64,000 nucleotides of DNA from Herminiimonas fonticola (GCF_003293745.1 NZ_PTLZ01000001.1:1240001-1304000), one strand, 5' to 3'. Shown: positions 1 to 11,800, numbered from the stretch's first letter. The notes: generated by a model not told the origin, from the letters alone. Translations and numbers: made by a program.

Positions 1-640
1 TTCCAATTGCACTTACGCGCTGGGTATACATCCGATCTTTGTACCGCAGGCCAGGGAAGAAGACCTTGCCGCGATGCGCGTCGCTGTCGAAGCTGCAATG
101 ACCGATACACGCTTTGTAGCAATTGGCGAAATCGGTCTGGATTTTTTTATTCCGATCTTGACGACGCCCGAGATGCGCGAGAAGCAGGAATTTTTCTACA
201 CCGAACAACTGAAGATCGCGCGCGATTTTGGCTTGCCTGTATTACTGCATGTACGTAAATCACAGGACAGTATTCTGAAATATCTGCGCCGCATCAACGT
301 TATCGGTGGCATTGCGCATGCGTTCAATGGCAGCTTTCAACAGGCCGAGATTTTTATCGAGCTTGGATTCAAGCTCGGCTTTGGCGGCGCAATGACCTTT
401 ACACGTGCATTGCAGTTGCGTCGTCTTGCAACTACGCTACCCATTGATTCCATCGTGTTGGAAACCGATGCACCCGATATTTCTCCCGCATGGGTACATC
501 CAGAACGCAATAGCCCCGAGCAATTGCCACGCATAGGTCAGGTATTGGCTGAATTGCGCGACATGCCAGTTGCTGCCATTGCGCAAATCACGTCTGCGAA
601 CGCGCTAGTCGCGATGCCGCGACTCGGTGTCGTGATCTAG
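1..640 (+). CDS. tatD: TatD family metal-dependent hydrolase, 5'-truncated by window edge
   Basis: The reading frame is open from base 2, so the N-terminus lies outside the window; 212 residues are visible, against about 260 for the family. TatD enzymes are metal-dependent TIM-barrel deoxyribonucleases/hydrolases of the cytoplasm. Family marks seen are GIHP near the visible start, the GEIGLDF block with a metal-ligand glutamate, LLHVRK, HAFNGS, and ETDAP(D) near the C-terminus, whose aspartate is a conserved ligand. The stop is at 638-640, and comEC starts 7 bases later, so the two are probably co-transcribed. Family assignment is firm; which TatD paralogue (TatD, YcfH or YjjV type) cannot be decided here. 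Confidence 0.9.
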   Translation, partial: SNCTYALGIHPIFVPQAREEDLAAMRVAVEAAMTDTRFVAIGEIGLDFFIPILTTPEMREKQEFFYTEQLKIARDFGLPVLLHVRKSQDSILKYLRRINVIGGIAHAFNGSFQQAEIFIELGFKLGFGGAMTFTRALQLRRLATTLPIDSIVLETDAPDISPAWVHPERNSPEQLPRIGQVLAELRDMPVAAIAQITSANALVAMPRLGVVI

Positions 641-647
641 CTGCCGT

Positions 648-3077
648 ATGCGCAGCGCGATCGTCGGCTTCGTCGTCGGTGCTGCCTGGCTGCAGATGCA
701 GGCGACGCTGCCTCAGTACTTCCTTCTCATCTTCCTGTTCATTCTTGCTTGCGCGCTTTTTGCGCTGAGTCGTCACGCTCCTCCATCTCAATTCAAAATT
801 CTTTTACGTGCAGTGATGGGCGTGCTGCTGGGCTTTGTCTGGGCGGCGCTGTTTGCGCATTATTATTTATCGCATGAACTGTCGAAAGAACTGGAAGGGC
901 AAGATATAACGATAGTTGGCACGATAAATAGCATGCCCAGTTATTTCGAGCGTGGTGTGCGATTTAATTTTGCGGTTGAAAAGGTGTTGCCGCTGGAAGG
1001 CTTGGCACCTGTTATTCCAGGCAAGCTGGCCTTGTCCTGGTATACCGATTACGACTACAGCAATATCAAAGCGGACGCAAAACAAAAAATCACTGAAGTA
1101 CAGCCCGGCGAACGCTGGCAATTCACAGTGCGTTTGCGCAAGCCGCACGGCAACGCGAACCCATCGGGCTTTGATTACGAAATGTGGCTGCTGGAGCAAA
1201 ACATCAGGGCGACCGGTTATATCCGTCCCGAGCCATCCATTGAGCAAAAGAATGTGCGACTCGACGACTTTGTTTTCAGTTTCAATCATGTTGTCGAACG
1301 CTGTCGCAGCTGGTTGCGCGAACGTGTGCAACACGCATTGCAGGATAAACCTTATGCCGGTGTGATCGTAGCGCTGGTAGTCGGAGATCAGCGCGCGATC
1401 AGTCAATCGGATTGGACAGTGTTCAATCGAACTGGCATTTCTCACCTGGTGTCGATTTCAGGTTTGCACATTACGATGGTTGCAGCCTTGTTTGCCGGTT
1501 TGATTTTTGCGCTATGGCGCCGATCATTTTTTACTTCTGCCCGTTTGCCCCTGATCTTGCCAGCACAAAAAGCCGCCGCGTTGGCTGGTGCATTGGCCGC
1601 TTTAATTTATGTACTCCTCGCCGGTTCCGGATTGCCGGCGCAGCGTACCTTGATCATGCTGGGTGTGGTGGCGACGGCTTTGTGGTGTGGCCGCATTACC
1701 AGTATTTCGCACGTGTTATGTCTGGCTTTGGGTCTGGTAGTTCTGCTGGATCCGTGGGCGGTGTTGGGGCCGGGGTTCTGGCTGTCGTTTGCTGCAGTCG
1801 CCGTGATTTTGTACGTCAGCGTCGGACGTGCGACAGCGAATGCTGTTGATGGGCAATCACATTGGCGCACGGTTTTGAAGAGCGCGACCTTGACGCAATA
1901 TGCAGTGACCTTGGGTTTGGTGCCACTTACAGTTCTGTTGTTCGGGCAAACTTCTCTGGTGAGTCCTGTCGCCAATGCAATCGCAATTCCGCTGGTCAGT
2001 TTTCTGGTGACGCCGTTGGCGCTGGTCGGTAGCGTATTGCCATCGCCTTTATCGGGCTGGTGTCTATTAACTGCACATTTTTTAGTGGCGGAATTAGCGC
2101 AGTTGCTCAATTGGCTAAGTGAATTTTCATGGGCAGTGTGGGCTGCGCCTGTTCCAAGTTGGTGGATGTTTGCGCTGGCCTTGATAGGCACGCTGTGGAT
2201 GCTGGCACCGCGCGGCTGGCCTGCGCGTTACCTCGGTTTCTTTGCATGGTTGCCGCTGGTGTTGAATGCACCTACGCATCCGCGTGCCGGAGAAATGTGG
2301 GTGACTGCGTTTGATGTGGGGCAGGGCATGGCGCTGTTGATAGAAACCGAACAGCATCGCTTTTTATATGACACTGGGCCGTTTTATTCGCCGGAATCGG
2401 ATGGTGGCAATCGCGTGATCCTGCCTTATTTGCGTGCACGTGGCATAAATCAATTGGATGGCATGATGATTTCGCATAGCGATATGGATCATGCGGGCGG
2501 CGCGTTATCGATCATGAAAGAAATAAAGATAGCCCGGGTATCGTCGTCCTTGCCGCTTCAGCATCCGATTGTTAATGCAGCTTCCTTGCATGAACCATGT
2601 GTTGCCGGCCAAGCGTGGCATTGGGATGGCGCCGATTTTGAGTTGCTGCATCCGACGGCAGCTAGTTATGCCAGCGATAAATGGAAGCCGAACGCCCGTA
2701 GTTGTACTTTGAAGATCACTTTGAATGGGCTTTCCATTTTATTGCCCGGCGATATAGAAGCGGTACAGGAAGCCGAGCTAGTGGAGGGCGGAGCTACCAA
2801 GCTGGCGGCGCATGTTTTACTCGCGCCGCATCACGGCAGTGGTACCTCGTCAACCTTGCCGTTCCTGCAGGCAGTACATCCGCAGATCGCCTTGTTTCAG
2901 GTCGGCTATCGCAATCGTTACCGCCATCCCAAACCGGAAATTTTCGAACGCTACGGCGAATTAGGTATTACGCGGCTGCGTAATGACGAGGCGGGGACAA
3001 TTACTTTACACTTTGGCTCTACGTTGGACGTGAGCGAGTATCGTGTCGAACATGCCAGATATTGGTATGGCCGTTAA
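648..3077 (+). CDS. comEC: ComEC/Rec2 family DNA internalization competence protein
   Basis: An 809-residue integral membrane protein expected to form the inner-membrane channel that carries single-stranded DNA into the cytoplasm during natural transformation. The N-terminal ~230 residues hold hydrophobic helices and a small soluble domain. The Competence domain of multiple transmembrane helices follows at about 240-500, including the conserved LVSISGLHITMVAALFAG stretch. From about 550 there is a metallo-beta-lactamase-like domain with DVGQGMALLIE, the metal motif SHSDMDHAGG, LLPGDIE and APHHGSGTSS. Length and domain order match complete ComEC, and no frameshift is seen. It follows tatD closely. 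Whether the organism is naturally competent cannot be judged from this gene alone. Confidence 0.93.
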   Translation: MRSAIVGFVVGAAWLQMQATLPQYFLLIFLFILACALFALSRHAPPSQFKILLRAVMGVLLGFVWAALFAHYYLSHELSKELEGQDITIVGTINSMPSYFERGVRFNFAVEKVLPLEGLAPVIPGKLALSWYTDYDYSNIKADAKQKITEVQPGERWQFTVRLRKPHGNANPSGFDYEMWLLEQNIRATGYIRPEPSIEQKNVRLDDFVFSFNHVVERCRSWLRERVQHALQDKPYAGVIVALVVGDQRAISQSDWTVFNRTGISHLVSISGLHITMVAALFAGLIFALWRRSFFTSARLPLILPAQKAAALAGALAALIYVLLAGSGLPAQRTLIMLGVVATALWCGRITSISHVLCLALGLVVLLDPWAVLGPGFWLSFAAVAVILYVSVGRATANAVDGQSHWRTVLKSATLTQYAVTLGLVPLTVLLFGQTSLVSPVANAIAIPLVSFLVTPLALVGSVLPSPLSGWCLLTAHFLVAELAQLLNWLSEFSWAVWAAPVPSWWMFALALIGTLWMLAPRGWPARYLGFFAWLPLVLNAPTHPRAGEMWVTAFDVGQGMALLIETEQHRFLYDTGPFYSPESDGGNRVILPYLRARGINQLDGMMISHSDMDHAGGALSIMKEIKIARVSSSLPLQHPIVNAASLHEPCVAGQAWHWDGADFELLHPTAASYASDKWKPNARSCTLKITLNGLSILLPGDIEAVQEAELVEGGATKLAAHVLLAPHHGSGTSSTLPFLQAVHPQIALFQVGYRNRYRHPKPEIFERYGELGITRLRNDEAGTITLHFGSTLDVSEYRVEHARYWYGR

Positions 3078-3118
3078 TTAAATTCCTGCTAAAACGGCGA
3101 AGAATTGTGCATGTTTGA

Positions 3119-4819
<1,701 letters not shown>

Positions 4820-4826
4820 CGACAGC

Positions 4827-4856
4827 GCAGGTCTAGGCATGCATGCTGAGACCTGC
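4827..4856 (+). terminator. Hairpin in the pyrG-eno gap
   Basis: An 8-bp perfect inverted repeat (gcaggtct at 4827-4834 and agacctgc at 4849-4856) encloses a loop containing the palindrome gcatgc. No T-run follows, so it may be a 3'-end-stabilising or attenuating hairpin and not a classical terminator. Confidence 0.35.
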
Positions 4857-4906
4857 CATCGTTTACAAAACGTTATTCAGAATTTTGCTGATTTAGGGAG
4901 AAATAG

Positions 4907-6190
<1,284 letters not shown>

Positions 6191-6245
6191 TCCCTATCGG
6201 TCATGTGGCTTTGCTGCATGACCGGATTTGCCGTGTAAATGTCCG

Positions 6246-6578
6246 ATGCGCCTCATCATTCTCTGCCTCGCTGCACTCGTTGTGCTGATTCAGTACCCAC
6301 TGTGGTTGGGCAAGGGTGGATGGTTGCGCGTGTGGGATCTGGACCAGCAAGTCGTCGCTGCACAAAAGAAGAACGATGAATTAAGAGCGCGCAATGCGAA
6401 GCTTAATTCCGAAGTGCAGGATTTGAAGGACGGTACAGGTGCGGTCGAAGAGCGGGCCCGTTACGAGCTGGGCATGATCAAGGAAAACGAAATCTTCGTG
6501 CAAGTTCTTGATCCGACCAAGAAGTCTACCTTCGTCTCTATCCCGCCGCCCAAGATTGAACCTAAAGAGAAGCACTGA
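6246..6578 (+). CDS. ftsB: Cell division protein FtsB
   Basis: A 110-residue bitopic inner-membrane protein of the divisome that forms a complex with FtsL and FtsQ. A hydrophobic segment occupies roughly residues 2-18 ([18 protein letters not shown]), followed by WLRVWDL and a coiled coil at about 25-65 ([16 protein letters not shown]). The [12 protein letters not shown] motif typical of FtsB/DivIC is near residue 75. An in-frame ATG at 6228 would add six residues; I prefer the ATG at 6246 because the family begins immediately before the transmembrane helix. It follows eno by 55 bases and ends at a strong bidirectional terminator. Confidence 0.92.
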   Translation: MRLIILCLAALVVLIQYPLWLGKGGWLRVWDLDQQVVAAQKKNDELRARNAKLNSEVQDLKDGTGAVEERARYELGMIKENEIFVQVLDPTKKSTFVSIPPPKIEPKEKH

Positions 6579-6593
6579 ATAATGCATGCGAAT

Positions 6594-6629
6594 AAAAAAC
6601 GCGCTTAGTTAAGTTAAGCGCGTTTTTTT
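6594..6629. terminator. Bidirectional terminator between ftsB and hslO
   Basis: Inverted repeat cgcgctta (6600-6607) and taagcgcg (6615-6622) with a 7-base loop. It is flanked by six As on the left and seven Ts on the right, so it can terminate both ftsB (+) and hslO (-). Confidence 0.88.
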
Positions 6630-6647
6630 ATTCTCGTATTGTTTTTT

Positions 6648-7574
6648 TCAGTGTTTGATCGGGCTGGCGGCAATCAGGGTTTCTACCGGCGCCTCTGTTG
6701 TAAACAGATGGGCGCAGTCGACCTGATCAAATTCATAGTGCTGACCGCAGAAGTCGCAATCGACTGCGAGTTTGCCTAATTCTTCAAGTGCAGAATTCAC
6801 TTCTTCCTGTCCCAGCATTTGCAACATCGTGCCGACTTTTTCGCGGGTGCAGGTGCACAGAAAGTTTGGATGTTGCGGGTCGAAGACGCGTATCGTTTCT
6901 TCCCAGAACAAACGGCGCATCAGGGTTTCGACATCAGTTGTAATCATCTCTTCCTGGCGCAAGGTGGATGCGAGCATCACCGATCTATCCCAGGTTGCCA
7001 GATCACTTTCAGTGTTGGTGACGATGCCGCCTTCATGCGGCAGTTTTTGCAACAACAAACCACGCGAGACTTCATTGTCAGTAGCGAGCCACAGCTTGGT
7101 ATCGAGTTGTTCCGAGCGCAGCATGTAGTTTTCAATCACGGTAGCGACCGTGTCGCCATCCAGCGGCACGATACCCTGATAGGCTTGTTGGCCTGGTAAT
7201 TTGTCTTTTGGATCCAGGGTAATGACGAAGCGACCTTCGCCTTTGACGTTTACAAGCTGCGGCAGTGTGGCGTCGTCGCTGACAATCGCATGTTCTGCCA
7301 GCTTGGCAGTGGCGCGCATGTTCAGATCCGAATCGCACTCGACGACCAGCAGCCGCAAGGGGCCGTCACCATATATTTGCATGATGATGGCACCGTTGAA
7401 TTTCAAGTTTGCCGAGAGCAATGCGGTTGCCGCCAGCATTTCACCCAAAACGGTTTTTACCGCCGTTGGGTAATCGCGACGTGCTTGAACATGCTTCCAG
7501 GTTTCGGAAACATCTACCAGTTCACCACGCACGGTCGCGTCTTCAAACACGAATTTTTGCATTGTGTCAGCCAT
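6648..7574 (-). CDS. hslO: Redox-regulated molecular chaperone Hsp33
   Basis: A 308-residue cytoplasmic holdase chaperone that is activated by oxidation when its zinc-binding cysteines form disulfides and the C-terminal region unfolds. The cysteine switch is intact: C240-x-C242 (CTC) and C273-x2-C276 (CDFC), 30 residues apart, as in the family pattern CxC-x27-32-CxxC. A further cysteine lies at about 287. The N-terminal substrate-binding domain shows the characteristic FVFEDATVRGELV start and LPGQQAYQGIVPL. It lies 2 bases downstream of the gamma carbonic anhydrase-like gene, so the two form one operon. The sigma-32-like promoter at 8176-8203 fits its known heat-shock role. Confidence 0.95.
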   Translation of the reverse strand: MADTMQKFVFEDATVRGELVDVSETWKHVQARRDYPTAVKTVLGEMLAATALLSANLKFNGAIIMQIYGDGPLRLLVVECDSDLNMRATAKLAEHAIVSDDATLPQLVNVKGEGRFVITLDPKDKLPGQQAYQGIVPLDGDTVATVIENYMLRSEQLDTKLWLATDNEVSRGLLLQKLPHEGGIVTNTESDLATWDRSVMLASTLRQEEMITTDVETLMRRLFWEETIRVFDPQHPNFLCTCTREKVGTMLQMLGQEEVNSALEELGKLAVDCDFCGQHYEFDQVDCAHLFTTEAPVETLIAASPIKH

Positions 7575-7576
7575 GC

Positions 7577-8101
7577 TTATCCTATTTTCTTCAATGTATT
7601 TTTAAACTCGCGACTGCGCGCCACGTAACTGTCGGCGATTCTATGCAGGTTGGCGATATCACTTTCGCTCAGTGTGCGTACCACCTTGGCAGGGGTACCG
7701 AGTATCAGCGAGTTATCCGGAAATTCCTTGCCTTCAGTGACCAATGCGCCGGCACCGACCAGGCAGTTCTTGCCTATCTTTGCGCCGTTCAAAATGACGG
7801 CTTGAATGCCGATCAGCGATCCTTCGCCGACGCTGCAGCCATGGATCATCGCTTGATGGCCTACGCTCACATTGTCTGCCAGCGTGAGCGGGAAGCCGGG
7901 GTCGGCATGCAACACGGCACCTTCCTGCAGATTGCAGTTTTCGCCGATAGTGATGTCTTCGTTATCGCCGCGCACCGTCACTTGAAACCAGACGCTGGAA
8001 TTGGCCTTGATCGTGACGCGCCCGACTACCGTTGCCGAATCGGTAATGTAGGCAGAGGCTGCGATATCCGGAACGTGTTCGCCTAATTGGTAGATAGCCA
8101 T
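7577..8101 (-). CDS. Gamma carbonic anhydrase-like hexapeptide-repeat protein (YrdA/PaaY type)
   Basis: A 174-residue left-handed beta-helix protein of the gamma carbonic anhydrase superfamily. Hexapeptide-repeat character is clear, and the metal-ligand histidines appear in the blocks LHADPG and VGHQAMIHGC, in family order. I chose the ATG at 8101 (MAIYQLGEHVPDI). An upstream in-frame ATG at 8218 would add 39 residues without family resemblance, and the predicted promoter at 8176-8203 would then lie inside the coding region. Many homologues lack measurable carbonic anhydrase activity, so the reaction is uncertain. It is the first gene of an operon with hslO. Confidence 0.88.
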   Translation of the reverse strand: MAIYQLGEHVPDIAASAYITDSATVVGRVTIKANSSVWFQVTVRGDNEDITIGENCNLQEGAVLHADPGFPLTLADNVSVGHQAMIHGCSVGEGSLIGIQAVILNGAKIGKNCLVGAGALVTEGKEFPDNSLILGTPAKVVRTLSESDIANLHRIADSYVARSREFKNTLKKIG

Positions 8102-8175
8102 GGTTTCAATAAAGTTGGTGGTTGTCGGGGCAGCGTGCTGATAGCGTTGATACGCAAGATTCCAGCAATGCATGC

Positions 8176-8203
8176 AAATGGGGCCAAATAGCGGAATTGG
8201 AAG
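8176..8203 (-). promoter_or_regulatory. Sigma-32-like promoter for gamma-CA/hslO operon
   Basis: Read on the minus strand, cttccaa (8203-8197) and ccccattt (8183-8176) are separated by exactly 13 bases. The -10 is identical to the sigma-32 consensus CCCCATTT and the -35 matches CTTGAAA at five of seven positions. The predicted transcript would start near 8168, about 65 bases before the gamma-CA start codon. The -35 overlaps the likely ribosome binding site of the divergent DUF455 gene. Confidence 0.6.
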
Positions 8204-8219
8204 AGTTTTTTCCTCCACA

Positions 8220-9128
8220 ATGTCATCTCTTGAGCTTTTTCCGCCTGCAAAGGCATTATTTTACGTCACTCAGATGAATAGTCCCCACCTTACTGCGCCC
8301 TCAGATGTCACGGAATTGCGTACGCTCGCATTGCGATGGGCGGGTGAAACCGATCCGTCCTGCAAGGCACAAGGTGTGATAGCCATGGCGACAAGATGGC
8401 AAGAGGGTCAATTGTCGTTGAATACACAGCAGCGATTGGCGACGCAACTGCCCATACCGGGGCGGCCCGTTAGACCTGAACTGATCTCGCCCAGGTTTGT
8501 AAAACATAGATCCATGCTTACGGTGGAAGGGCGCGCGGCGATGATTCATGCACTGACACATATTGAATTCAACGCGATCAATCTCGCCTTGGATGCGGTG
8601 TGGCGTTTTGCCGGGATGCCGCAGGCCTACTATGCGGATTGGCTGCAAGTAGCAGGTGAGGAGGCTTTGCACTTCTCATTATTGGCGGCACATTTGCAGA
8701 CCTTAGGTTATCAATATGGCGATTTCTCGGCGCATAACAGCATGTGGGAAATGGCCGATAAAACCAGCGGCGATATTCTGGCGCGAATGGCGCTGGTGCC
8801 GCGCACATTGGAGGCGCGCGGACTGGATGCGACGCCGATGACGCGGGCCAAGCTGGCGCAGGCCGGCGATCAGCCAGCGGCGGAGATTCTTGACATCATC
8901 CTGCGTGATGAAATCGGTCACGTCGCCATCGGTAATCATTGGTACAAGGTGCTGTGTGACGAACGCAGTCTCGATCCGGTCGCGACCTATGCAATCTTGA
9001 CTGTGCAATACAAAGCGCCTGTACTAAGAGGACCGTTTAATTTTCCTGCCAGACGAGCGGCTGGTTTTAGCGAGATCGAATTGACGGCGCTAATGGATGG
9101 CGTACCATCAGCCACTGTATTAAAGTAG
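8220..9128 (+). CDS. DUF455 ferritin-like domain protein
   Basis: A 302-residue protein matching the DUF455 family, a predicted ferritin-like four-helix fold of unknown function. Carboxylate/histidine metal-site motifs spaced as in ferritin-like proteins are seen: HIEFNAINLALDAV, GEEALHFSLLAAHL and RDEIGHVAIGNHW. The start is uncertain. ATG 8220 follows ggaagag, ATG 8274 (MNSPHLT) is also possible, and an ATG at 8172 would extend into the divergent promoter. It is divergent from the gamma-CA/hslO operon. The biochemical role is unknown; a diiron or manganese oxidase/reductase-like centre is an inference from the motifs. Confidence 0.82.
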   Translation: MSSLELFPPAKALFYVTQMNSPHLTAPSDVTELRTLALRWAGETDPSCKAQGVIAMATRWQEGQLSLNTQQRLATQLPIPGRPVRPELISPRFVKHRSMLTVEGRAAMIHALTHIEFNAINLALDAVWRFAGMPQAYYADWLQVAGEEALHFSLLAAHLQTLGYQYGDFSAHNSMWEMADKTSGDILARMALVPRTLEARGLDATPMTRAKLAQAGDQPAAEILDIILRDEIGHVAIGNHWYKVLCDERSLDPVATYAILTVQYKAPVLRGPFNFPARRAAGFSEIELTALMDGVPSATVLK

Positions 9129-9347
9129 TTGTCAGGGTTACACCTTGTTACTACGTGGATGAAACTTGATTAGAAGTTGATAGTCAGATGAAAGATTGCA
9201 ATTGAGTTATCTCGTGAGGTACTCGGCAATCGAATGCGCAAAGGATGTCCTACAAGACGACAATAAGTTGCCGCAAGGGTTTGTTGGCTTCAGGCATTTT
9301 TTCGCATCATTTCAGATTTATAACGTCAATTGATAAAAGGGAAAATC

Positions 9348-9644
9348 ATGAATTCAAGCAAAACTCTCGTTTCCATACTCGCCGCTACTGTGTTGATCGC
9401 AGGTTTGGCTGCCTGCCAGAAAAAAGAAGACGTCGCTGGCCCGGCAGAAACTGCAGGTCAAAAAATTGATCAGGCTGCCACCACTGCAGGGCAAAAAATA
9501 GATGAGGCCACGACCAAAGTCGGCCAAGAGGCTGACAAGGCAAAAGCTGAAGCTAGCCAAAGCGTAGCAAATATGCAGGATGCAACTGGCAAGAAGCTGG
9601 AAGAAATCGGTCAAAAAATGCAGGAAGCTCCTAAAGACAAGTAA
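9348..9644 (+). CDS. Small repeat-containing lipoprotein, unknown function
   Basis: A 98-residue protein with a lipoprotein signal (MNSSKTLVSILAATVLIAGLAAC; lipobox LAAC, Cys at about 23), so it is probably membrane-anchored in the envelope. The mature part is very hydrophilic and contains near-repeats built on AGQKIDQAAT, AGQKIDEAT and VGQEADKAK, predicted to form an extended amphipathic helix or coiled coil. This resembles small YtxH/LEA-like or entericidin-type stress lipoproteins, but no family can be named safely. The start was chosen at 9348 because aaaggga lies 7-13 bases upstream; an ATG at 9330 is less likely. It is monocistronic, ending in a strong hairpin. Confidence 0.85.
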   Translation: MNSSKTLVSILAATVLIAGLAACQKKEDVAGPAETAGQKIDQAATTAGQKIDEATTKVGQEADKAKAEASQSVANMQDATGKKLEEIGQKMQEAPKDK

Positions 9645-9656
9645 GCACGTCTACAT

Positions 9657-9692
9657 AGCGCGTCGATGATTCGGGATCATCGACGCGCTTTC
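9657..9692 (+). terminator. Terminator of the small lipoprotein gene
   Basis: A perfect 14-bp stem (agcgcgtcgatgat at 9657-9670, complement at 9676-9689) with a 5-base loop and a short T-tract, 13 bases after the stop codon. Confidence 0.8.
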
Positions 9693-9918
9693 TGGTTAAC
9701 GGTTTGCGTAATCATCGGCTTCACTTTCCGTTGAAGCTTTAAGGTTTGTTTCAGCTCAGTGTTCACCATGCGACTTGAGGATTTTTCATACCAAGAAATT
9801 CTGAATCAGTGCACGCTGGCCGACAGCTAAATGATGGTCTATCCTTTGTTCCTGCTTGCAGAATTTTCATCGCAGGTAATTGCACATTTTTATTCACAGC
9901 TTTCTATCGTCATTCCGC

Positions 9919-10800
9919 ATGAAATCTTCGCGCTCCGAATTCCTGCCTATTCGTGGCATGCAGTATCACATCCGGCATTGGGGGGACAACAATGCACCAC
10001 TGTTATTCATGCTGCATGGCTGGATGGACGTGTCTGCTTCATTCCAGTTTCTGGTCGATGCGCTGCAGCGCGATTGGCACGTGATCGCACCTGACTGGCG
10101 TGGCTTCGGGTTGAGTGAGTATGCTGGCAAGTCATATTGGTTTCCTGACTATCTGGCTGATCTGGATGCGATACTGCAGCACTATGCGCCTAAGCAGCCT
10201 GTCAATTTATTAGGCCATAGCCTGGGGGCAAATGTCGCGGGTATTTACGCCGGTGTACGTCCTGCCCGAATCAAGAAGCTCATCATGCTGGAAGGCTTTG
10301 GCATGCCGACAACGCAAGCGAACGAAGCGCCGGCACGTTACGCAAGATGGCTGGAAGAAGTGCGGAACAATCCAAACCTGCGCAGCTATGCGACATCGCA
10401 ACAAGTCGCGCTACGTCTGCAGAAAAACAATCCGCGTTTAAGCGATGAGCGCGCTGCATTTCTGGCACAGCATTGGGCCGCGAAAAATGAAGCCGGTACA
10501 TGGGATATTCAAGCCGATCCGTGGCACAAGCTGCCTAATCCGAACTTGTATCGCGTTGAAGAAGTCATGGCATGTTGGCAAGCAGTGACTGCGGACGTAT
10601 TGTGGGTCGAGGCAAAAAATAGTGAACTGCTGCCACGCATGGGGTCCAACGAACAGGCACGTGCAGAGATTGACAGACGTGTTGCGCATTTACAGAATGC
10701 GACTAAGGTCACCAAGTTGATGGTGGCGGATGCAGGCCATATGCTGCAGCATGATCAGCCTGAGATTGTGGCACATGCGATGGATCAATTTCTGGTTTAA
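9919..10800 (+). CDS. Alpha/beta hydrolase
   Basis: A 293-residue alpha/beta-hydrolase fold protein. Seen are the oxyanion-hole region LFMLHGWMDVSASF, PDWRGFGLS, the nucleophile elbow GHSLGAN (Ser at about 110) and the C-terminal catalytic histidine in ADAGHMLQHDQPE. These cover the usual Ser-Asp-His triad; the acid is probably around WVEAKNSELL, less certain. The start at 9919 (MKSSRSEFLPI) is preferred over the in-frame ATG at 9880, because homologues begin close to the first beta strand. There is no signal peptide, so it is cytoplasmic. The substrate cannot be inferred. It stands alone, ahead of the PHP-domain gene. Confidence 0.87.
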   Translation: MKSSRSEFLPIRGMQYHIRHWGDNNAPLLFMLHGWMDVSASFQFLVDALQRDWHVIAPDWRGFGLSEYAGKSYWFPDYLADLDAILQHYAPKQPVNLLGHSLGANVAGIYAGVRPARIKKLIMLEGFGMPTTQANEAPARYARWLEEVRNNPNLRSYATSQQVALRLQKNNPRLSDERAAFLAQHWAAKNEAGTWDIQADPWHKLPNPNLYRVEEVMACWQAVTADVLWVEAKNSELLPRMGSNEQARAEIDRRVAHLQNATKVTKLMVADAGHMLQHDQPEIVAHAMDQFLV

Positions 10801-10897
10801 AACGTGACTGGCATCATTTTGCATCGCAACAAAATACGTTTATCACGCGTACAATCGAGTTGTATTTCTGCCTTGGACATTATCTATATAAATTTGC

Positions 10898-11734
10898 ATG
10901 CTGAACGTTGACCTCCATTGTCATTCCAATATCTCCGACGGTACGCTGACGCCGACGGCGCTGGCAACGCGCGCCAAGGCAAATGGCGTGGATGTGTGGG
11001 CGATAACAGATCACGACGAGTTGAGTGGCATAGCAGAAGCGCGAGCCGTTGCGGCATCGCTAGCTCTGCCCTTTGTAGCAGGCGTTGAAATCTCTACTAC
11101 ATGGGCCGGCCAAACCGTGCATATCGTCGGTTTGCAAATTGATGAAACCAATCCGACGCTGGTGCAAGGACTTACTGCCACGCGTGGCGGTCGCGAACAA
11201 CGTGCGCGAGAGATTTCCGCACAACTTGCAGCAGCTGGTATTCCAGGTGCATTCGAAGGTGCGCTCAAGTTCGTCGGCAATCCGGATTTGATTTCACGCA
11301 CCCATTTCGCTCGCTACATTATCGAATTAGGCTTGAGCAAAGATTTGCACGATGTTTTTGCCGATTATCTGGGCGAAGGCAAGCCGGGTTTCGTACCGCA
11401 TCGCTGGGCGACTTTACAAAATGCAGTTGAGTGGATACGCAGTGCTGGCGGCATCGCCGTGATTGCGCATCCGGGACGTTACAAATTCAGCGACCTTGCC
11501 TTTGATGCATTGTTCAGTGAATTCAAGGATTTGGGTGGCGCTGCGATTGAAGTCACCACCGGCAGTCACACGGTAGATCAGTACGGCTATTACGCAAAAG
11601 TTGCGAACAACTACGGTTTTCTGGCGTCGCGTGGCTCCGATTTTCACGGGCTAGGTGAATCGCGGGTGGATCTGGGCCAATTACCGCCATTGCCATCCGG
11701 CGTAAAACCAATCTGGCACGACTGGCCTATTTGA
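10898..11734 (+). CDS. rnm: PHP-domain phosphoesterase, RNase AM (YciV) family
   Basis: A 278-residue PHP-domain enzyme. The four histidine/aspartate motifs are present: DLHCHSNISDG at the N-terminus, ITDHDE at about 35-40, HPGRYKF in the middle and GSDFHGLGE near the C-terminus. E. coli RNase AM (formerly YciV/TrpH) acts as a 5'-3' exoribonuclease that trims rRNA 5' ends and hydrolyses 3',5'-nucleoside bisphosphates. Length and motif order agree with that family. The name is given by similarity; other PHP phosphoesterases are possible. It may form a loose group with the upstream hydrolase. Confidence 0.85.
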   Translation: MLNVDLHCHSNISDGTLTPTALATRAKANGVDVWAITDHDELSGIAEARAVAASLALPFVAGVEISTTWAGQTVHIVGLQIDETNPTLVQGLTATRGGREQRAREISAQLAAAGIPGAFEGALKFVGNPDLISRTHFARYIIELGLSKDLHDVFADYLGEGKPGFVPHRWATLQNAVEWIRSAGGIAVIAHPGRYKFSDLAFDALFSEFKDLGGAAIEVTTGSHTVDQYGYYAKVANNYGFLASRGSDFHGLGESRVDLGQLPPLPSGVKPIWHDWPI

Positions 11735-11800
11735 ATTTCTCGCGATGTTGCTCATGGAGCAGCTTGTTGAGCGAAGTCACTTAATCAGTTATCTTGCGCT

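Noticed and set aside
9768-9830. A 20-codon ORF before the alpha/beta hydrolase gene
   Set aside because: No ribosome binding site and too short to support.
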